Shown here: piece after piece, positions 15,367 to 23,176 of the stretch
Position numbering within the stretch: the first letter of the stretch is position 1
Layout of the letters: every line of letters starts with the position of its first letter
Source of the DNA: Methanosarcina sp. UBA293
Lineage (GTDB): Archaea; Halobacteriota; Methanosarcinia; Methanosarcinales; Methanosarcinaceae
Assembly (NCBI GenBank): GCA_002499445.1
Contig: DALS01000005.1
Coordinates: 1 to 24,594 of the forward strand
Length of the DNA: 24,594 nt
Reading direction: 5' to 3'
The notes under the pieces: model-generated
Databases searched by the model: none
Told to the model about the DNA's origin: nothing
The model's input: only the letters and a program-made list of their open reading frames with translations
Position numbers and translations under genes: made by a program

Positions 15367-18267
15367 ATGGAACAGGATTATAAGCCTCACGAGATAGAAA
15401 AGAAATGGCAGAAAAAGTGGGATGAAAGCAAGATTTTCCAGGCCGAGCCTGATAAGCGAGAAAAGTTTTTCATAACCATTCCCTATCCTTATCTTAACGG
15501 GAACCTGCATGCAGGACATACCCGGACTTTTACTATAGGTGATGTGGTTGCACGGCACAAACGGATGCTAGGGTACAATGTGCTTTACCCTATGGGCTTT
15601 CATGTGACAGGCACACCCATTATGGGGCTTGCCGAACTGATTGCAAATCGGGACCCCCAAACCATGGATGTTTATGAACGCCTCCATGGAATTCCCGGAG
15701 ATATTCTGCCAACGCTCGATACCCCTGAAAAAATTGTTGATTATTTCAAGCTTGAGTCCGAGAAAGCCATGCGGAATATCGGATACTCCATTGACTGGAG
15801 ACGCAAGTTTACTACCACTGACCCGACCTATAAAAAGTTCATTGAATGGCAGTATATCCGGCTTGAAGAAAAGGGTCTGATCGTAAAAGGTTCCCATCCT
15901 GTAAAATGGTGCCCGAATGACAATAATCCTGTAGAGGACCACGACATCCTGTACGGGGAAGAAGCTACCATTGTCGAATATACGCTGATTAAGTTCCGAT
16001 ATAATGACCTGGTCCTGCCCTGTGCAACTCTAAGGCCGGAAACCACATACGGAGTGACTAACCTGTGGGTTAATCCTGATGTGACTTATGTAAAAATAAA
16101 GGTCATGCAGGACAGTAGCGAAGAGTTCTGGGTTGTCAGCAAGGAAGCTTTCAGAAAACTGACTTTTACGGACCGGACTGTAGAGTATATTGAAGACGTA
16201 CCTGCAAAATCCATAATAGGAATTAAACTCACAAACCCGGTTACAGGTGACGAAGTAATCTCTCTTCCTGCATCCTTTGTCAAGCCTGAGAATGGAAGCG
16301 GAATAGTAATGAGTGTGCCCGCCCATGCACCTTTTGACTACCTGGCTCTTCGCGATCTTTGTGATGCTGACCTGAGTGAGTACGGGATAACTGAAGACCT
16401 CAGGAATATAAAATTAATTTCACTTATCAAGGTACCTGATTTCGGAGAGTTCCCTGCAAAGGAAATCGTTGAAAATATGGGAATTACAAGCCAGAACGAT
16501 CCGAGAGCCGAAGAAGCCACAAAGATCGTCTACAGGAGAGAGTTCCACGGCGGTGTACTTAAGGAGATTACAGGAAAATACGAAGGACATGCTGTCTCCA
16601 AAATCAAGGATATCCTTACCAGGGACTTCATCAGTTCAAACACAGGAGAGGTTTTTTACGAATTCAGTGAACCTGTTGTTTGCCGCTGTGGCACGCCCTG
16701 TGTCGTGAATATGGTAAAAGGACAGTGGTTCCTTAATTATTCAAATCCTGAATGGAAAGCAAAGGTTTACAAATGCCTCAACGAGATGCGGATTATTCCT
16801 GAAGAGTACAGGGTCGAGTTTGAAAACAAGGTTGACTGGCTTAAGGATAAAGCTTGTGCCCGCAGGAAAGGCCTTGGAACACTACTTCCCTTTGATAAGG
16901 AGTGGCTAATTGAGTCTCTTGGAGATTCGACAATTTATATGAGTTATTATATTATTGCCAGGTTTATCGAAGAGGGTGAACTGAAGCTCGAACAGCTTAC
17001 TCTTTCGTTCTTCGACTACGTCCTGCTTGGAAAGGGCGATTCCGCAGCAGTCAGCGCGGAAACTGGTCTTAGTCCAGAGCTTCTTGAGGAAATCCGCAGG
17101 CACTTCAATTACTGGTATCCTGTTGACCTGCGCTCTTCAGGCAAAGACCTTGTTCCAAACCACCTGCTCTTTTTCCTTTTCCACCATGTGGCCCTCTTTG
17201 AGGAGGAAAATTGGCCGAAAGCTCTTGCAGTAAACGGCTTTGTCTCCCTCGAGGGACAGAAAATGAGCAAGTCCAAAGGCCCTATCCTGACCATGGAAAG
17301 CGCAGTCAGCAGTTATGGTGCGGATATTACAAGGATGTATATCCTTTCCACAGCCGAGCAGACGCAGGATGCAGACTGGCAGAGGACAGGAATCGAATCT
17401 GCCAGAAGGCAGGTGGACAGGCTCTATTCCTTTGCAAAAGGTGTTATAGAGAGCGGAAAACGTGCAAACCTGAGCATTGAGCTAAAGCAGATCGACCGCT
17501 GGATACTTTCAAGGCTGCAGAATTATATCCGGGAAACGAATTCAGCCCTTTACTCTATCCAGACAAGGGAAGCAATTCAAAATTCTTTCTTCCTGCTGCT
17601 AAATGATGTCAGGTGGTACCAGAGAAGAGGCGGAGAGACTCTGCTCTACTATGTGCTGGACAACTGGGTCAGGCTTATGACTCCTTTTACCCCGCACCTC
17701 TGTGAGGAAATCTGGGGAGCAATGGGGCATGAAGATCCGGTTTCCCTTGCCCAGTACCCGCTTTATAATGAAGACCTGATAGATGAAGGCGCGGAGCTTG
17801 CTGAAGAAATGATAAAGGGAACCCTTGAGGATGTTGAGGAGATTGTAAGGGTAACAAAGATGACTCCAAAAGCAGTTCACCTCTACACGGCTCCTGCCTG
17901 GAAAGCCGAAGCCATTAAGTGTGCCTGCGAGATGCAGCTTGAAGGTTCCCTTGAGATAGGCATGCTTATAAAAACTCTGATGGCAAACCCCGACCTCAAA
18001 CGCTTTGGCAAAGAGATCCCGAAGTTCGTGCAGAAGCTCGTTCCGGAGTTCAAAAGCGGAGGCGGAGACCGGTACGAAATCTTTGCAGGCCCTGGCCTTG
18101 ATGAACAGGCTCTCCTGATAGAATCAGCTTCCTTCCTTGCAAAAGAAATCGGCTGCCCTGTTGAAATTCACAGTGCCGATTCTCCTGCCTTTGACCCTGA
18201 GAAGAGATCAAGGTTTGCCGAGCCTCTGAGACCCGCAATTTACATTGAGGGAAAGAAGGCAGAATAA
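15367..18267 (+). CDS. leuS: Leucyl-tRNA synthetase (archaeal type)
   Basis: This class I synthetase charges tRNA-Leu with leucine. The 966-aa protein has the ATP-binding HIGH motif as HAGH (48-51, in PYLNGNLHAGHTRTF) and KMSKS at 632-636. The CP1 editing domain between them has the threonine-rich segment TLRPETTYG near residue 220. A cysteine-containing insertion follows (CRCGTPC), likely zinc-binding, and then an anticodon-binding helical region and a C-terminal extension typical of archaeal/eukaryotic LeuRS. Architecture and length match archaeal LeuRS, not the shorter bacterial form. The ATG at 15367 has GTGA six bases upstream. It follows thrC closely and ends before a strong hairpin terminator, so thrC-leuS appears to be a two-gene operon. 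Confidence 0.96.
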   Translation: MEQDYKPHEIEKKWQKKWDESKIFQAEPDKREKFFITIPYPYLNGNLHAGHTRTFTIGDVVARHKRMLGYNVLYPMGFHVTGTPIMGLAELIANRDPQTMDVYERLHGIPGDILPTLDTPEKIVDYFKLESEKAMRNIGYSIDWRRKFTTTDPTYKKFIEWQYIRLEEKGLIVKGSHPVKWCPNDNNPVEDHDILYGEEATIVEYTLIKFRYNDLVLPCATLRPETTYGVTNLWVNPDVTYVKIKVMQDSSEEFWVVSKEAFRKLTFTDRTVEYIEDVPAKSIIGIKLTNPVTGDEVISLPASFVKPENGSGIVMSVPAHAPFDYLALRDLCDADLSEYGITEDLRNIKLISLIKVPDFGEFPAKEIVENMGITSQNDPRAEEATKIVYRREFHGGVLKEITGKYEGHAVSKIKDILTRDFISSNTGEVFYEFSEPVVCRCGTPCVVNMVKGQWFLNYSNPEWKAKVYKCLNEMRIIPEEYRVEFENKVDWLKDKACARRKGLGTLLPFDKEWLIESLGDSTIYMSYYIIARFIEEGELKLEQLTLSFFDYVLLGKGDSAAVSAETGLSPELLEEIRRHFNYWYPVDLRSSGKDLVPNHLLFFLFHHVALFEEENWPKALAVNGFVSLEGQKMSKSKGPILTMESAVSSYGADITRMYILSTAEQTQDADWQRTGIESARRQVDRLYSFAKGVIESGKRANLSIELKQIDRWILSRLQNYIRETNSALYSIQTREAIQNSFFLLLNDVRWYQRRGGETLLYYVLDNWVRLMTPFTPHLCEEIWGAMGHEDPVSLAQYPLYNEDLIDEGAELAEEMIKGTLEDVEEIVRVTKMTPKAVHLYTAPAWKAEAIKCACEMQLEGSLEIGMLIKTLMANPDLKRFGKEIPKFVQKLVPEFKSGGGDRYEIFAGPGLDEQALLIESASFLAKEIGCPVEIHSADSPAFDPEKRSRFAEPLRPAIYIEGKKAE

Positions 18268-18337
18268 AAAACGACGAATGGGTAAGTTTGTCCAATCCTG
18301 TATAAACTTCGAGAGTTTGAAATATCTCTATAGCAGG

Positions 18338-18388
18338 GAGATGCGGAAAAAATAAGAAACTCTGTTCCGCATCTCTTTTTTCTTTTTT
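18338..18388 (+). terminator. Strong hairpin plus T-tract terminator after leuS
   Basis: GAGATGCGGAA (18338-18348) pairs perfectly with TTCCGCATCTC (18365-18375) around a 16-base loop. The stem is followed by six T, a C and seven T. On the plus strand this has the form of an intrinsic terminator and lies 70 bases after the leuS stop. There is no T-tract in the minus direction, so it should not terminate the convergent HNH gene. Confidence 0.8.
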
Positions 18389-18415
18389 TCAGAGATTTTT
18401 AAAATTGAGTTCAAT

Positions 18416-18589
18416 CTAAAAATTTAGAATTTGCTTCTCTAGTTCAGTTGTCGGAGCTAGATTAGGCTTTTCTGCATGTTGTGATTCTTGTGCAGATACT
18501 TTTTCTGATGTAATTGGTTCTTGTCTGTATATCCGGTTGCAATATTTTGAGTTTTGAGATAGGCTCGATATAAACGCACAATATATTTT
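18416..18589 (-). pseudogene. In-frame 57-codon open tail beyond the HNH gene stop
   Basis: Continuing the HNH reading frame past its TGA (18592-18590) gives 57 codons without a stop until TAG at 18418-18416. The second half has a hydrophilic, protein-like composition (for example the segments TSEKVSAQESQ and PTTELEKQILNF). There is no ATG, GTG or TTG start in the frame, so it is not an independent gene. It may be a former C-terminal extension cut off by a point mutation, a stop-codon readthrough tail, or chance in AT-rich DNA. The HNH domain itself is complete without it. Confidence 0.3.
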
Positions 18590-19411
18590 TCAGACAGCTT
18601 TTTCATTGACACGATTTTTTTTTGATGACAGTAATAATTGTAATTCTTTTAAAGACAAGACTTTATCCTTCCTTCTATGAATCATACGATGACAATTAGG
18701 ACAAACGCAAATTAAATCTGTAGCAGCATTTACTTTTACAGGCCCTTCTCCTTCATATAGGGGCTTTATATGGTGGACTTCAATGTAATCTTTCCCTATT
18801 TCACCATATGTTTTTTCAAAATCGAACCCACATGCCTGACATACAGTTCCATGTATTTTAACAGCATCTCTTCTGTTTTTTGGATTTCTCTCATAGAGAG
18901 TAGTATACCGCCTTCTTTTTTTACCTTCATCTCTTTCTTCTCCATCGTAACTTGTAAGTTCTTCTTCTTCAGATGGAAACTTTTTTTCATCTACTATACC
19001 AAGCTCTTCTCCAAGCTCTTCTATTGCCTGGACTAGCTCATCTCTAACCTTCCATACAAAATGGTTACCCTCTTTGTAGTCTTCATACCACCCTTCAAAT
19101 GGTACGCTGAAATATGATTTTTTACCTGTAGTGCCGATTACTTCAAACCGATTAAGATGCTTTAGAATTCCGTTAGTTAAACCTTTGACATATCCGTTAT
19201 ACGGTGTACCCTTCAAATCAGATGGATACTTTGCCATTATCGCGTGGTTTGTAGCTCGATGGTCAATTTCATAGTACCATTTCAAAACCATGTCCAAATA
19301 TTCAGGTTTAAAAATTTCAGGGTTCTGAAGCATTGTTTTCCATTCTTCCACAGTAATATCAATCTCAACTTCGTATCGACCATCAATGTACTTCAATTGA
19401 CGCCTTTCCAT
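18590..19411 (-). CDS. HNH endonuclease with an N-terminal McrB/McrA-associated-like domain
   Basis: This 273-aa protein has a C-terminal HNH nuclease of the McrA-like type. Zinc cysteines are C191/C194 and C237/C240, the catalytic pair is HH (213-214, in EVHHIKPL), Asn228 is the central N, and HRMIH (241-245) closes the fold. The N-terminal part (about 18-130) begins with WKTML, then a helical stretch, and ends with GNHFVWKVRDELVQAIEEL. From memory similar domains precede HNH or McrB-type modules in modification-dependent nucleases, but I cannot name the family with certainty. An acidic then basic low-complexity linker (about 140-170) joins the two. The ATG at 19411 has GAGGTG upstream; the TTG at 19426 is less likely. 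It stands alone, convergent with leuS. A role in DNA restriction is plausible, possibly of modified DNA; a homing role is not excluded. Confidence 0.8.
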   Translation of the reverse strand: MERRQLKYIDGRYEVEIDITVEEWKTMLQNPEIFKPEYLDMVLKWYYEIDHRATNHAIMAKYPSDLKGTPYNGYVKGLTNGILKHLNRFEVIGTTGKKSYFSVPFEGWYEDYKEGNHFVWKVRDELVQAIEELGEELGIVDEKKFPSEEEELTSYDGEERDEGKKRRRYTTLYERNPKNRRDAVKIHGTVCQACGFDFEKTYGEIGKDYIEVHHIKPLYEGEGPVKVNAATDLICVCPNCHRMIHRRKDKVLSLKELQLLLSSKKNRVNEKAV

Positions 19412-19750
19412 AATAGAACACCTCAATGGTAGATATTAGCTTCTTAGGAACGTTAAATTTTTTGATTCTGTTGTGAAAAAAAATCAGAACATTTTACAAA
19501 ATCATTGAAAATCTTCACAATAAGACAATTTTGAGTGATTAAAATTGGGTTCATGCGTCTTCGGTTAAATGAGGAATCGTGACAAATTGCGTCCATTTCC
19601 ACAACATTTGTCAAATATTTTAATAAATTATGAGATGGAACAGGGTATCGATTTCATGTAAACAGGTCTAAATTTAAGGCCGGTTTCTAATGCAAAATCG
19701 ATAGCCTTCAGGCAAGAAAATTCCTTAACCGATGACCAATGAATAATCTT
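19412..19750. other. AT-rich intergenic region between the HNH and nitrilase genes
   Basis: It contains the HNH promoter (TATA-like AAATTTAA near 19455-19465 on the minus strand). It also has a long-range inverted repeat, TATCGATTT (19646-19654) with AAATCGATA (19695-19703), extendable by three bases with one mismatch. I found no convincing gene in it. Confidence 0.4.
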
Positions 19751-20680
19751 TTAATCTCCAGAATAAAGTTCAGTTCTCCTATCCTCAAAAACAGGAATAG
19801 ACTTTCGAATTTCATCTTTTTCGGATAGGTCAAGGTCGCAGACAATTACACACTCCCGGTCGCCTGCGTCGGCTTTCACGTTACCCCAGGCATCGATTAT
19901 CATTGAGTTTCCGAAGTAAGTACAGTCAGGAGTCGAACCTGTGCGGTTGCAGGCAATGTGTGGGATCTGATTTTCGATTGCTCTTGCCCTTGCCAGGGTC
20001 TTCCAGTGCTCAGACCTTGGCTCTGGAAAAGCTGCGATTGTTACAAGGAGATTGGAACCAGCAAGGGTAAGTTTTCTTGCAACCTCGGGAAAACGAAGCT
20101 CGTAACAGATCTCAAAACCGATTATTAGGCCCTGTTTTTTTAGAGTTATTGGCTCGATTGAATCTCCCCTGGAAAAATACCGGTTCTCATCCTTAAAGGG
20201 GTGAGTTTTCCGGTAAGTGCCTGCAAGAGCTCCTGATTCAAAGCAAAAACCGAGATTGTAGTAAAGTGTGGAATTACTAGAGTCAGAATTAGTAGAGTTA
20301 GTAGAATTAGTAGAGTTAGTAGAATTAGTAGAACTAGTAGTAGTAGAATTAGTAGAACTAGTAGTATTAGTATAGCCTATAGGATCCTTACGTTTCCCGA
20401 TGCCAGGAATTTCTTCCAAATCAGCTTTTTCAATTATGGAGCCCATGATAATACAGTCACTGGCTTCGGAAAAATGCGCCAGTTTTTCAAGGAGGGGGGA
20501 AGGCAGGGTTTCTGCTGCATTGTCAAAGTGCTCGTAGCAAAAGCCTGTTAAAAAGACTTCGGGAAAAACGATAATTTTGGCTCCTCGTTTTACGGCTTCT
20601 AGAGCCATATGGAAAGCTTTTTCAAGGTTTTCCTGTTTCCTGCAATGCAGTACATCCATCTGGATACAAGCGACTTTCAT
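19751..20680 (-). CDS. Nitrilase-superfamily carbon-nitrogen hydrolase with a low-complexity insert
   Basis: This 309-aa amidohydrolase has the Glu-Lys-Cys catalytic triad: Glu41 in FPEVF, Lys158 in YRKTHPF and Cys192 in GFEICYELRFPE. The nucleophile context resembles the Nit1/Nit2 (omega-amidase) branch more than N-carbamoylputrescine amidase or true nitrilases, so hydrolysis of a small amide is likely but the substrate is unknown. Residues 104-138 form a repetitive Thr/Asn/Ser segment, absent from the ordinary family fold, placed between the GSIIEK strand and LYYNLGF. The triad and flanking strands are intact, so the gene is probably functional and the insert a surface loop. The ATG at 20680 has GGTGG seven bases upstream. 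It is divergent from pdaD across a 597-base gap. Confidence 0.88.
   Translation of the reverse strand: MKVACIQMDVLHCRKQENLEKAFHMALEAVKRGAKIIVFPEVFLTGFCYEHFDNAAETLPSPLLEKLAHFSEASDCIIMGSIIEKADLEEIPGIGKRKDPIGYTNTTSSTNSTTTSSTNSTNSTNSTNSTNSDSSNSTLYYNLGFCFESGALAGTYRKTHPFKDENRYFSRGDSIEPITLKKQGLIIGFEICYELRFPEVARKLTLAGSNLLVTIAAFPEPRSEHWKTLARARAIENQIPHIACNRTGSTPDCTYFGNSMIIDAWGNVKADAGDRECVIVCDLDLSEKDEIRKSIPVFEDRRTELYSGD
20267..20371 (-). repeat. Thr-Asn-Ser coding microsatellite inside the nitrilase gene
   Basis: The segment is built from 9-base units reading ACT AAY TCT on the minus strand, mixed with shorter ACT/AGT triplets, about 105 bases in all. It encodes residues 104-138 as a string of T, N and S. 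All units are multiples of three, so slippage would change loop length and keep the frame. Triplets of type TNS/NST create several N-X-S/T sequons, which matter only if the protein is exported, and no signal peptide is seen. Confidence 0.92.
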
Positions 20681-21277
20681 GTTTAAACCACCAGTAACCG
20701 CCAGTAACTATCAGTAAAAGGTTTCAGTTCTGCTAAAGTAAGATCTTGAATACTAAATGGAATAAGCTTAAAGGAGATAAATTTAGAGGAAATTAACTTG
20801 AATAAAGTTAGTTTTAAGGGAAACGAGCTTGAAGAAAACCAGTTTAAAGGAATGAATTTTTCAATAGAGAAGGATAACTTGCTTACTCTTCGCTACCAGA
20901 CCTTCATTTCAAGTAATTCCAGGAGTTTATACTTCTTATGAGAGAGTCTGTAAGGGTAAAGTCTAGAGAATTTGGAAAGAGAATCTCAAACTTCATAAAA
21001 AGATTCGTTGAGTATTATAGATAAAATCTAAGAAAGTTTAATTTGGGGAGGATAAACTAAGAATCCTGTAAAAAGAAAACGCCTAGTTTGACAGAACGAA
21101 ATATTTCCTGGAAAGAGAACTCTTAATGTATATAATTAATGTAACCTTTTTATGTTCTAAATTAGCTAAATATGTATTAAGTACGCGTTTTTCCAGCAGA
21201 GATAAAGGGCAACACTTAAAAATGAGAATTGCTATCTAAGTTAAGCTCTAAATCAACTATTTGACAAGGATGTAAAG
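20681..21277. other. Intergenic region with a degenerate 15-bp repeat tract upstream of pdaD
   Basis: Close to the nitrilase start, CAGTAAC-like units recur (20692-20715). From about 20760 to 20860 the DNA has a loose 15-base periodicity. Read on the plus strand in the frame starting at 20762, this gives a pattern like pentapeptide repeats (ISLKE, INLEE, INLNK, VSFKG, NELEE, NQFKG, MNFSI). There is no good start codon, so I do not call a gene. The pdaD promoter is probably the TATA-like stretch near 21125-21140. Nothing else is clear. Confidence 0.4.
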
Positions 21278-21775
21278 ATGATTACAAAGTTAATTCCCAA
21301 AAAAGTATTTTTTACAAGTGGAGTTGGTACACACCCCGAACATCTTGAATCATTTGAAGTTGCACTCCGAGACGCTGGCATTGAGAAATTTAATCTTGTA
21401 ACTGTAAGTTCTATTCTACCTCCTAACTGTGAAATTATATCCAGAGAGGAAGGTCTGAAAGATTTAAGTCCAGGAGAAATCGTATTTTGCGTAATGTCTA
21501 GGATATCTTCCAATGAGCCAAGAAGGACACTCAGCACATCAGTGGGTTGTGCATTTCCACAAAATGTAAACAAGCATGGTTATCTTTCTGAGTATCATGC
21601 TTATGGAAAGACCGCGCAAGAGGTAGGGGATCATTCAGAAAAACTTGCCAAAAGCATGTACAGCACTTGGACAAATGAAGCGCCTCTCAGGACTCTCAGT
21701 TTCCCGAGATCATCTTCCGTAGGTGAACAAGGAGACTGGATGACTGTGATATCCGCAGCAGTTTTTACTATCTGA
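21278..21775 (+). CDS. pdaD: Pyruvoyl-dependent arginine decarboxylase
   Basis: This 165-aa proenzyme makes agmatine from arginine, the first step of archaeal polyamine synthesis. It cleaves itself between Ser44 and Ser45 (in LVTVSSILPP), and Ser45 becomes the pyruvoyl group at the new N-terminus of the larger chain. The N-terminal segment FFTSGVGTHPEHLESFE and the C-terminal NEAPLRTLS region, with a conserved Glu, are typical. The length matches the family. The start ATG at 21278 is preceded by AAGGATG. Deoxyhypusine synthase follows in the same direction after 300 bases, so the two are linked by pathway but perhaps not by one transcript. Confidence 0.95.
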   Translation: MITKLIPKKVFFTSGVGTHPEHLESFEVALRDAGIEKFNLVTVSSILPPNCEIISREEGLKDLSPGEIVFCVMSRISSNEPRRTLSTSVGCAFPQNVNKHGYLSEYHAYGKTAQEVGDHSEKLAKSMYSTWTNEAPLRTLSFPRSSSVGEQGDWMTVISAAVFTI

Positions 21776-21802
21776 AAATTAACAAGGTAGACTTGCAATT
21801 AT

Positions 21803-21866
21803 TGTGAGATTATTTACAAGCGTTGTTTTGGAGCCTTAATATACCAATCGTGCTGTCAATCTCACA
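21803..21866. repeat. Nine-base inverted repeat between pdaD and the deoxyhypusine synthase gene
   Basis: TGTGAGATT (21803-21811) and AATCTCACA (21858-21866) are exact inverted copies 46 bases apart. They start 28 bases after the pdaD stop and could form a long hairpin at the pdaD mRNA end, or frame an operator around the TATA-like TTAATATA at 21837-21844. Confidence 0.45.
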
Positions 21867-22075
21867 TTTATTGCTCGTGATTAAACTTGGCAAATTTACT
21901 TTCCTTAATAAGATTTATCTCTATTGGATACCATCCAGTGGAAGAGTCAGAATAATCTGTGCTTAATAAATATAATAATATAGCACACTTTGCATTTCTT
22001 ACCACTTGTTACAAAACACCGCTGGTTTTAGAATCACATGCAAAACTATCATTATCTGATTATTAGGAGAATGGT

Positions 22076-23113
22076 ATGCGTCTTAATGTATTAACAGATA
22101 CCCCAACCGTCCCTATAGATGTAAAGGATAGGTCTGTAAGCGAATTGATGGATGGCATGCTCAAAACAGGTTTCCAGGGAAGGAAGCTGGCTGAATCCTT
22201 CCAGGCCTGGCACAATATGCTAAAAGAAAAGAATATGACTGTGCTGATGGGCCTGTCCGGAGCTATGGTTCCTGCTGGCATGCGCAGGATTATTTCCTAT
22301 ATGATCCAAGAGAGAATGATAGACTGCCTTGTAAGCACAGGGGCAAACCTGTTTCATGACTCACACGAAGCGCTCGGCAAGAAACATTATGTAGGCTCAC
22401 ATCTGGCTGACGACGAAAAACTCTTCGAGCATGGTGTGGACAGAATTTACGATATTTTCGCAGTTGAGGAAGAGTTCAGGACAGCAGATAACCTGATTGC
22501 GGACTTTGCAGAAAATATCGGGAAAATTTCTTGTTCATCAAGGGAGTTCATGTACCTGCTTGGAAAGGAACTTGTAAAGCGTGGGGCTGCAGAGGATTCT
22601 ATTGTTGTAAGTGCATACAGGCACAATGTCCCTATCTTTGTACCTGCACTTTCTGATAGTTCAATAGGGATCGGGCTTACCATTGCAAGGAGAAGAGGAT
22701 CGAAGCTAAAAATTGACCAGATAAAAGATGTTGATGAAATCACGCAGATTGTGGAAAAATCAGAAAAAACCGGAGTTGTCTATGTTGGAGGTGGAGTTCC
22801 TAAGAATTTCATCCAGCAGACTGAAGTAATAGCTTCTATTCTTGGAATGGATGTTGGAGGACATGATTATGCAATTCAGTACACTACGGATGCTCCGCAT
22901 TGGGGAGGACTTTCAGGGTGTACTTTTGATGAAGCCGTTTCTTGGGGAAAGATCGCAGCTCAGGCAAAAAAAGTGCAGGTCTTCGTAGATGCTACTATCG
23001 CTCTCCCTATCGTTGCCCATGCACTTAATGAAAAATGCCGTGGATTGAAGCGAAGCACTCCATTTTTTGACTGGGAAAGCCCTGAAGGGCTTGATATCAA
23101 TTACAAAGAATAA
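22076..23113 (+). CDS. dhs: Deoxyhypusine synthase
   Basis: This NAD-dependent enzyme moves an aminobutyl group from a polyamine onto one lysine of translation factor aIF5A, the first step of hypusine formation. The 345-aa protein has the family core: SGAMVPAGMRR near the N-terminus, the NAD-binding STGANLFHD segment, and YVGGGVPKN with catalytic Lys243. HDYAIQYTTDAPHWGGLSGCTFDEAVSWGK near the C-terminus is the strongest signature. The ATG at 22076 follows AGGAGA. In some archaea agmatine rather than spermidine is the donor, which makes the adjacent arginine decarboxylase gene a sensible partner. It is followed after 63 bases by a winged-helix regulator gene. Confidence 0.95.
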   Translation: MRLNVLTDTPTVPIDVKDRSVSELMDGMLKTGFQGRKLAESFQAWHNMLKEKNMTVLMGLSGAMVPAGMRRIISYMIQERMIDCLVSTGANLFHDSHEALGKKHYVGSHLADDEKLFEHGVDRIYDIFAVEEEFRTADNLIADFAENIGKISCSSREFMYLLGKELVKRGAAEDSIVVSAYRHNVPIFVPALSDSSIGIGLTIARRRGSKLKIDQIKDVDEITQIVEKSEKTGVVYVGGGVPKNFIQQTEVIASILGMDVGGHDYAIQYTTDAPHWGGLSGCTFDEAVSWGKIAAQAKKVQVFVDATIALPIVAHALNEKCRGLKRSTPFFDWESPEGLDINYKE

Positions 23114-23176
23114 CCAAATTACGAATGTTTATTATATTTGAAAGCTTATAACGTAAGACGAGAAGGAGAGGAGTAG

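Noticed and set aside
14696..15558. Minus-strand open frames of 211 and 223 codons opposite thrC and the start of leuS
   Set aside because: They are antisense to two well-supported genes, span the thrC-leuS junction and show no domain pattern. They are typical shadow frames of GC-richer coding DNA.
18416..18418. TAG at the end of the HNH tail considered as a pyrrolysine codon
   Set aside because: The tail itself lies beyond a TGA, which Methanosarcina is not known to read through, and only eight codons follow the TAG. There is no sign of a methylamine methyltransferase.
19646..19703. Inverted repeat TATCGATTT/AAATCGATA considered as ends of a miniature mobile element
   Set aside because: The enclosed unit is only about 58 bases, no target-site duplication is visible and no second copy occurs in the window.
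20267..20371. Repeat tract considered as a CRISPR array or phase-variable switch
   Set aside because: There are no spacers between units, which are contiguous 9-base repeats inside a coding frame. All units are multiples of three, so copy change cannot switch the gene off by frameshift.
19751..20680. Nitrilase-family gene considered as N-carbamoylputrescine amidase of the polyamine pathway
   Set aside because: The nucleophile motif EICYELRFPE resembles the Nit/omega-amidase branch rather than the CWDQWYPE-like motif of that amidase. Proximity to pdaD alone is weak evidence, and the genes are divergent with a 597-base gap.
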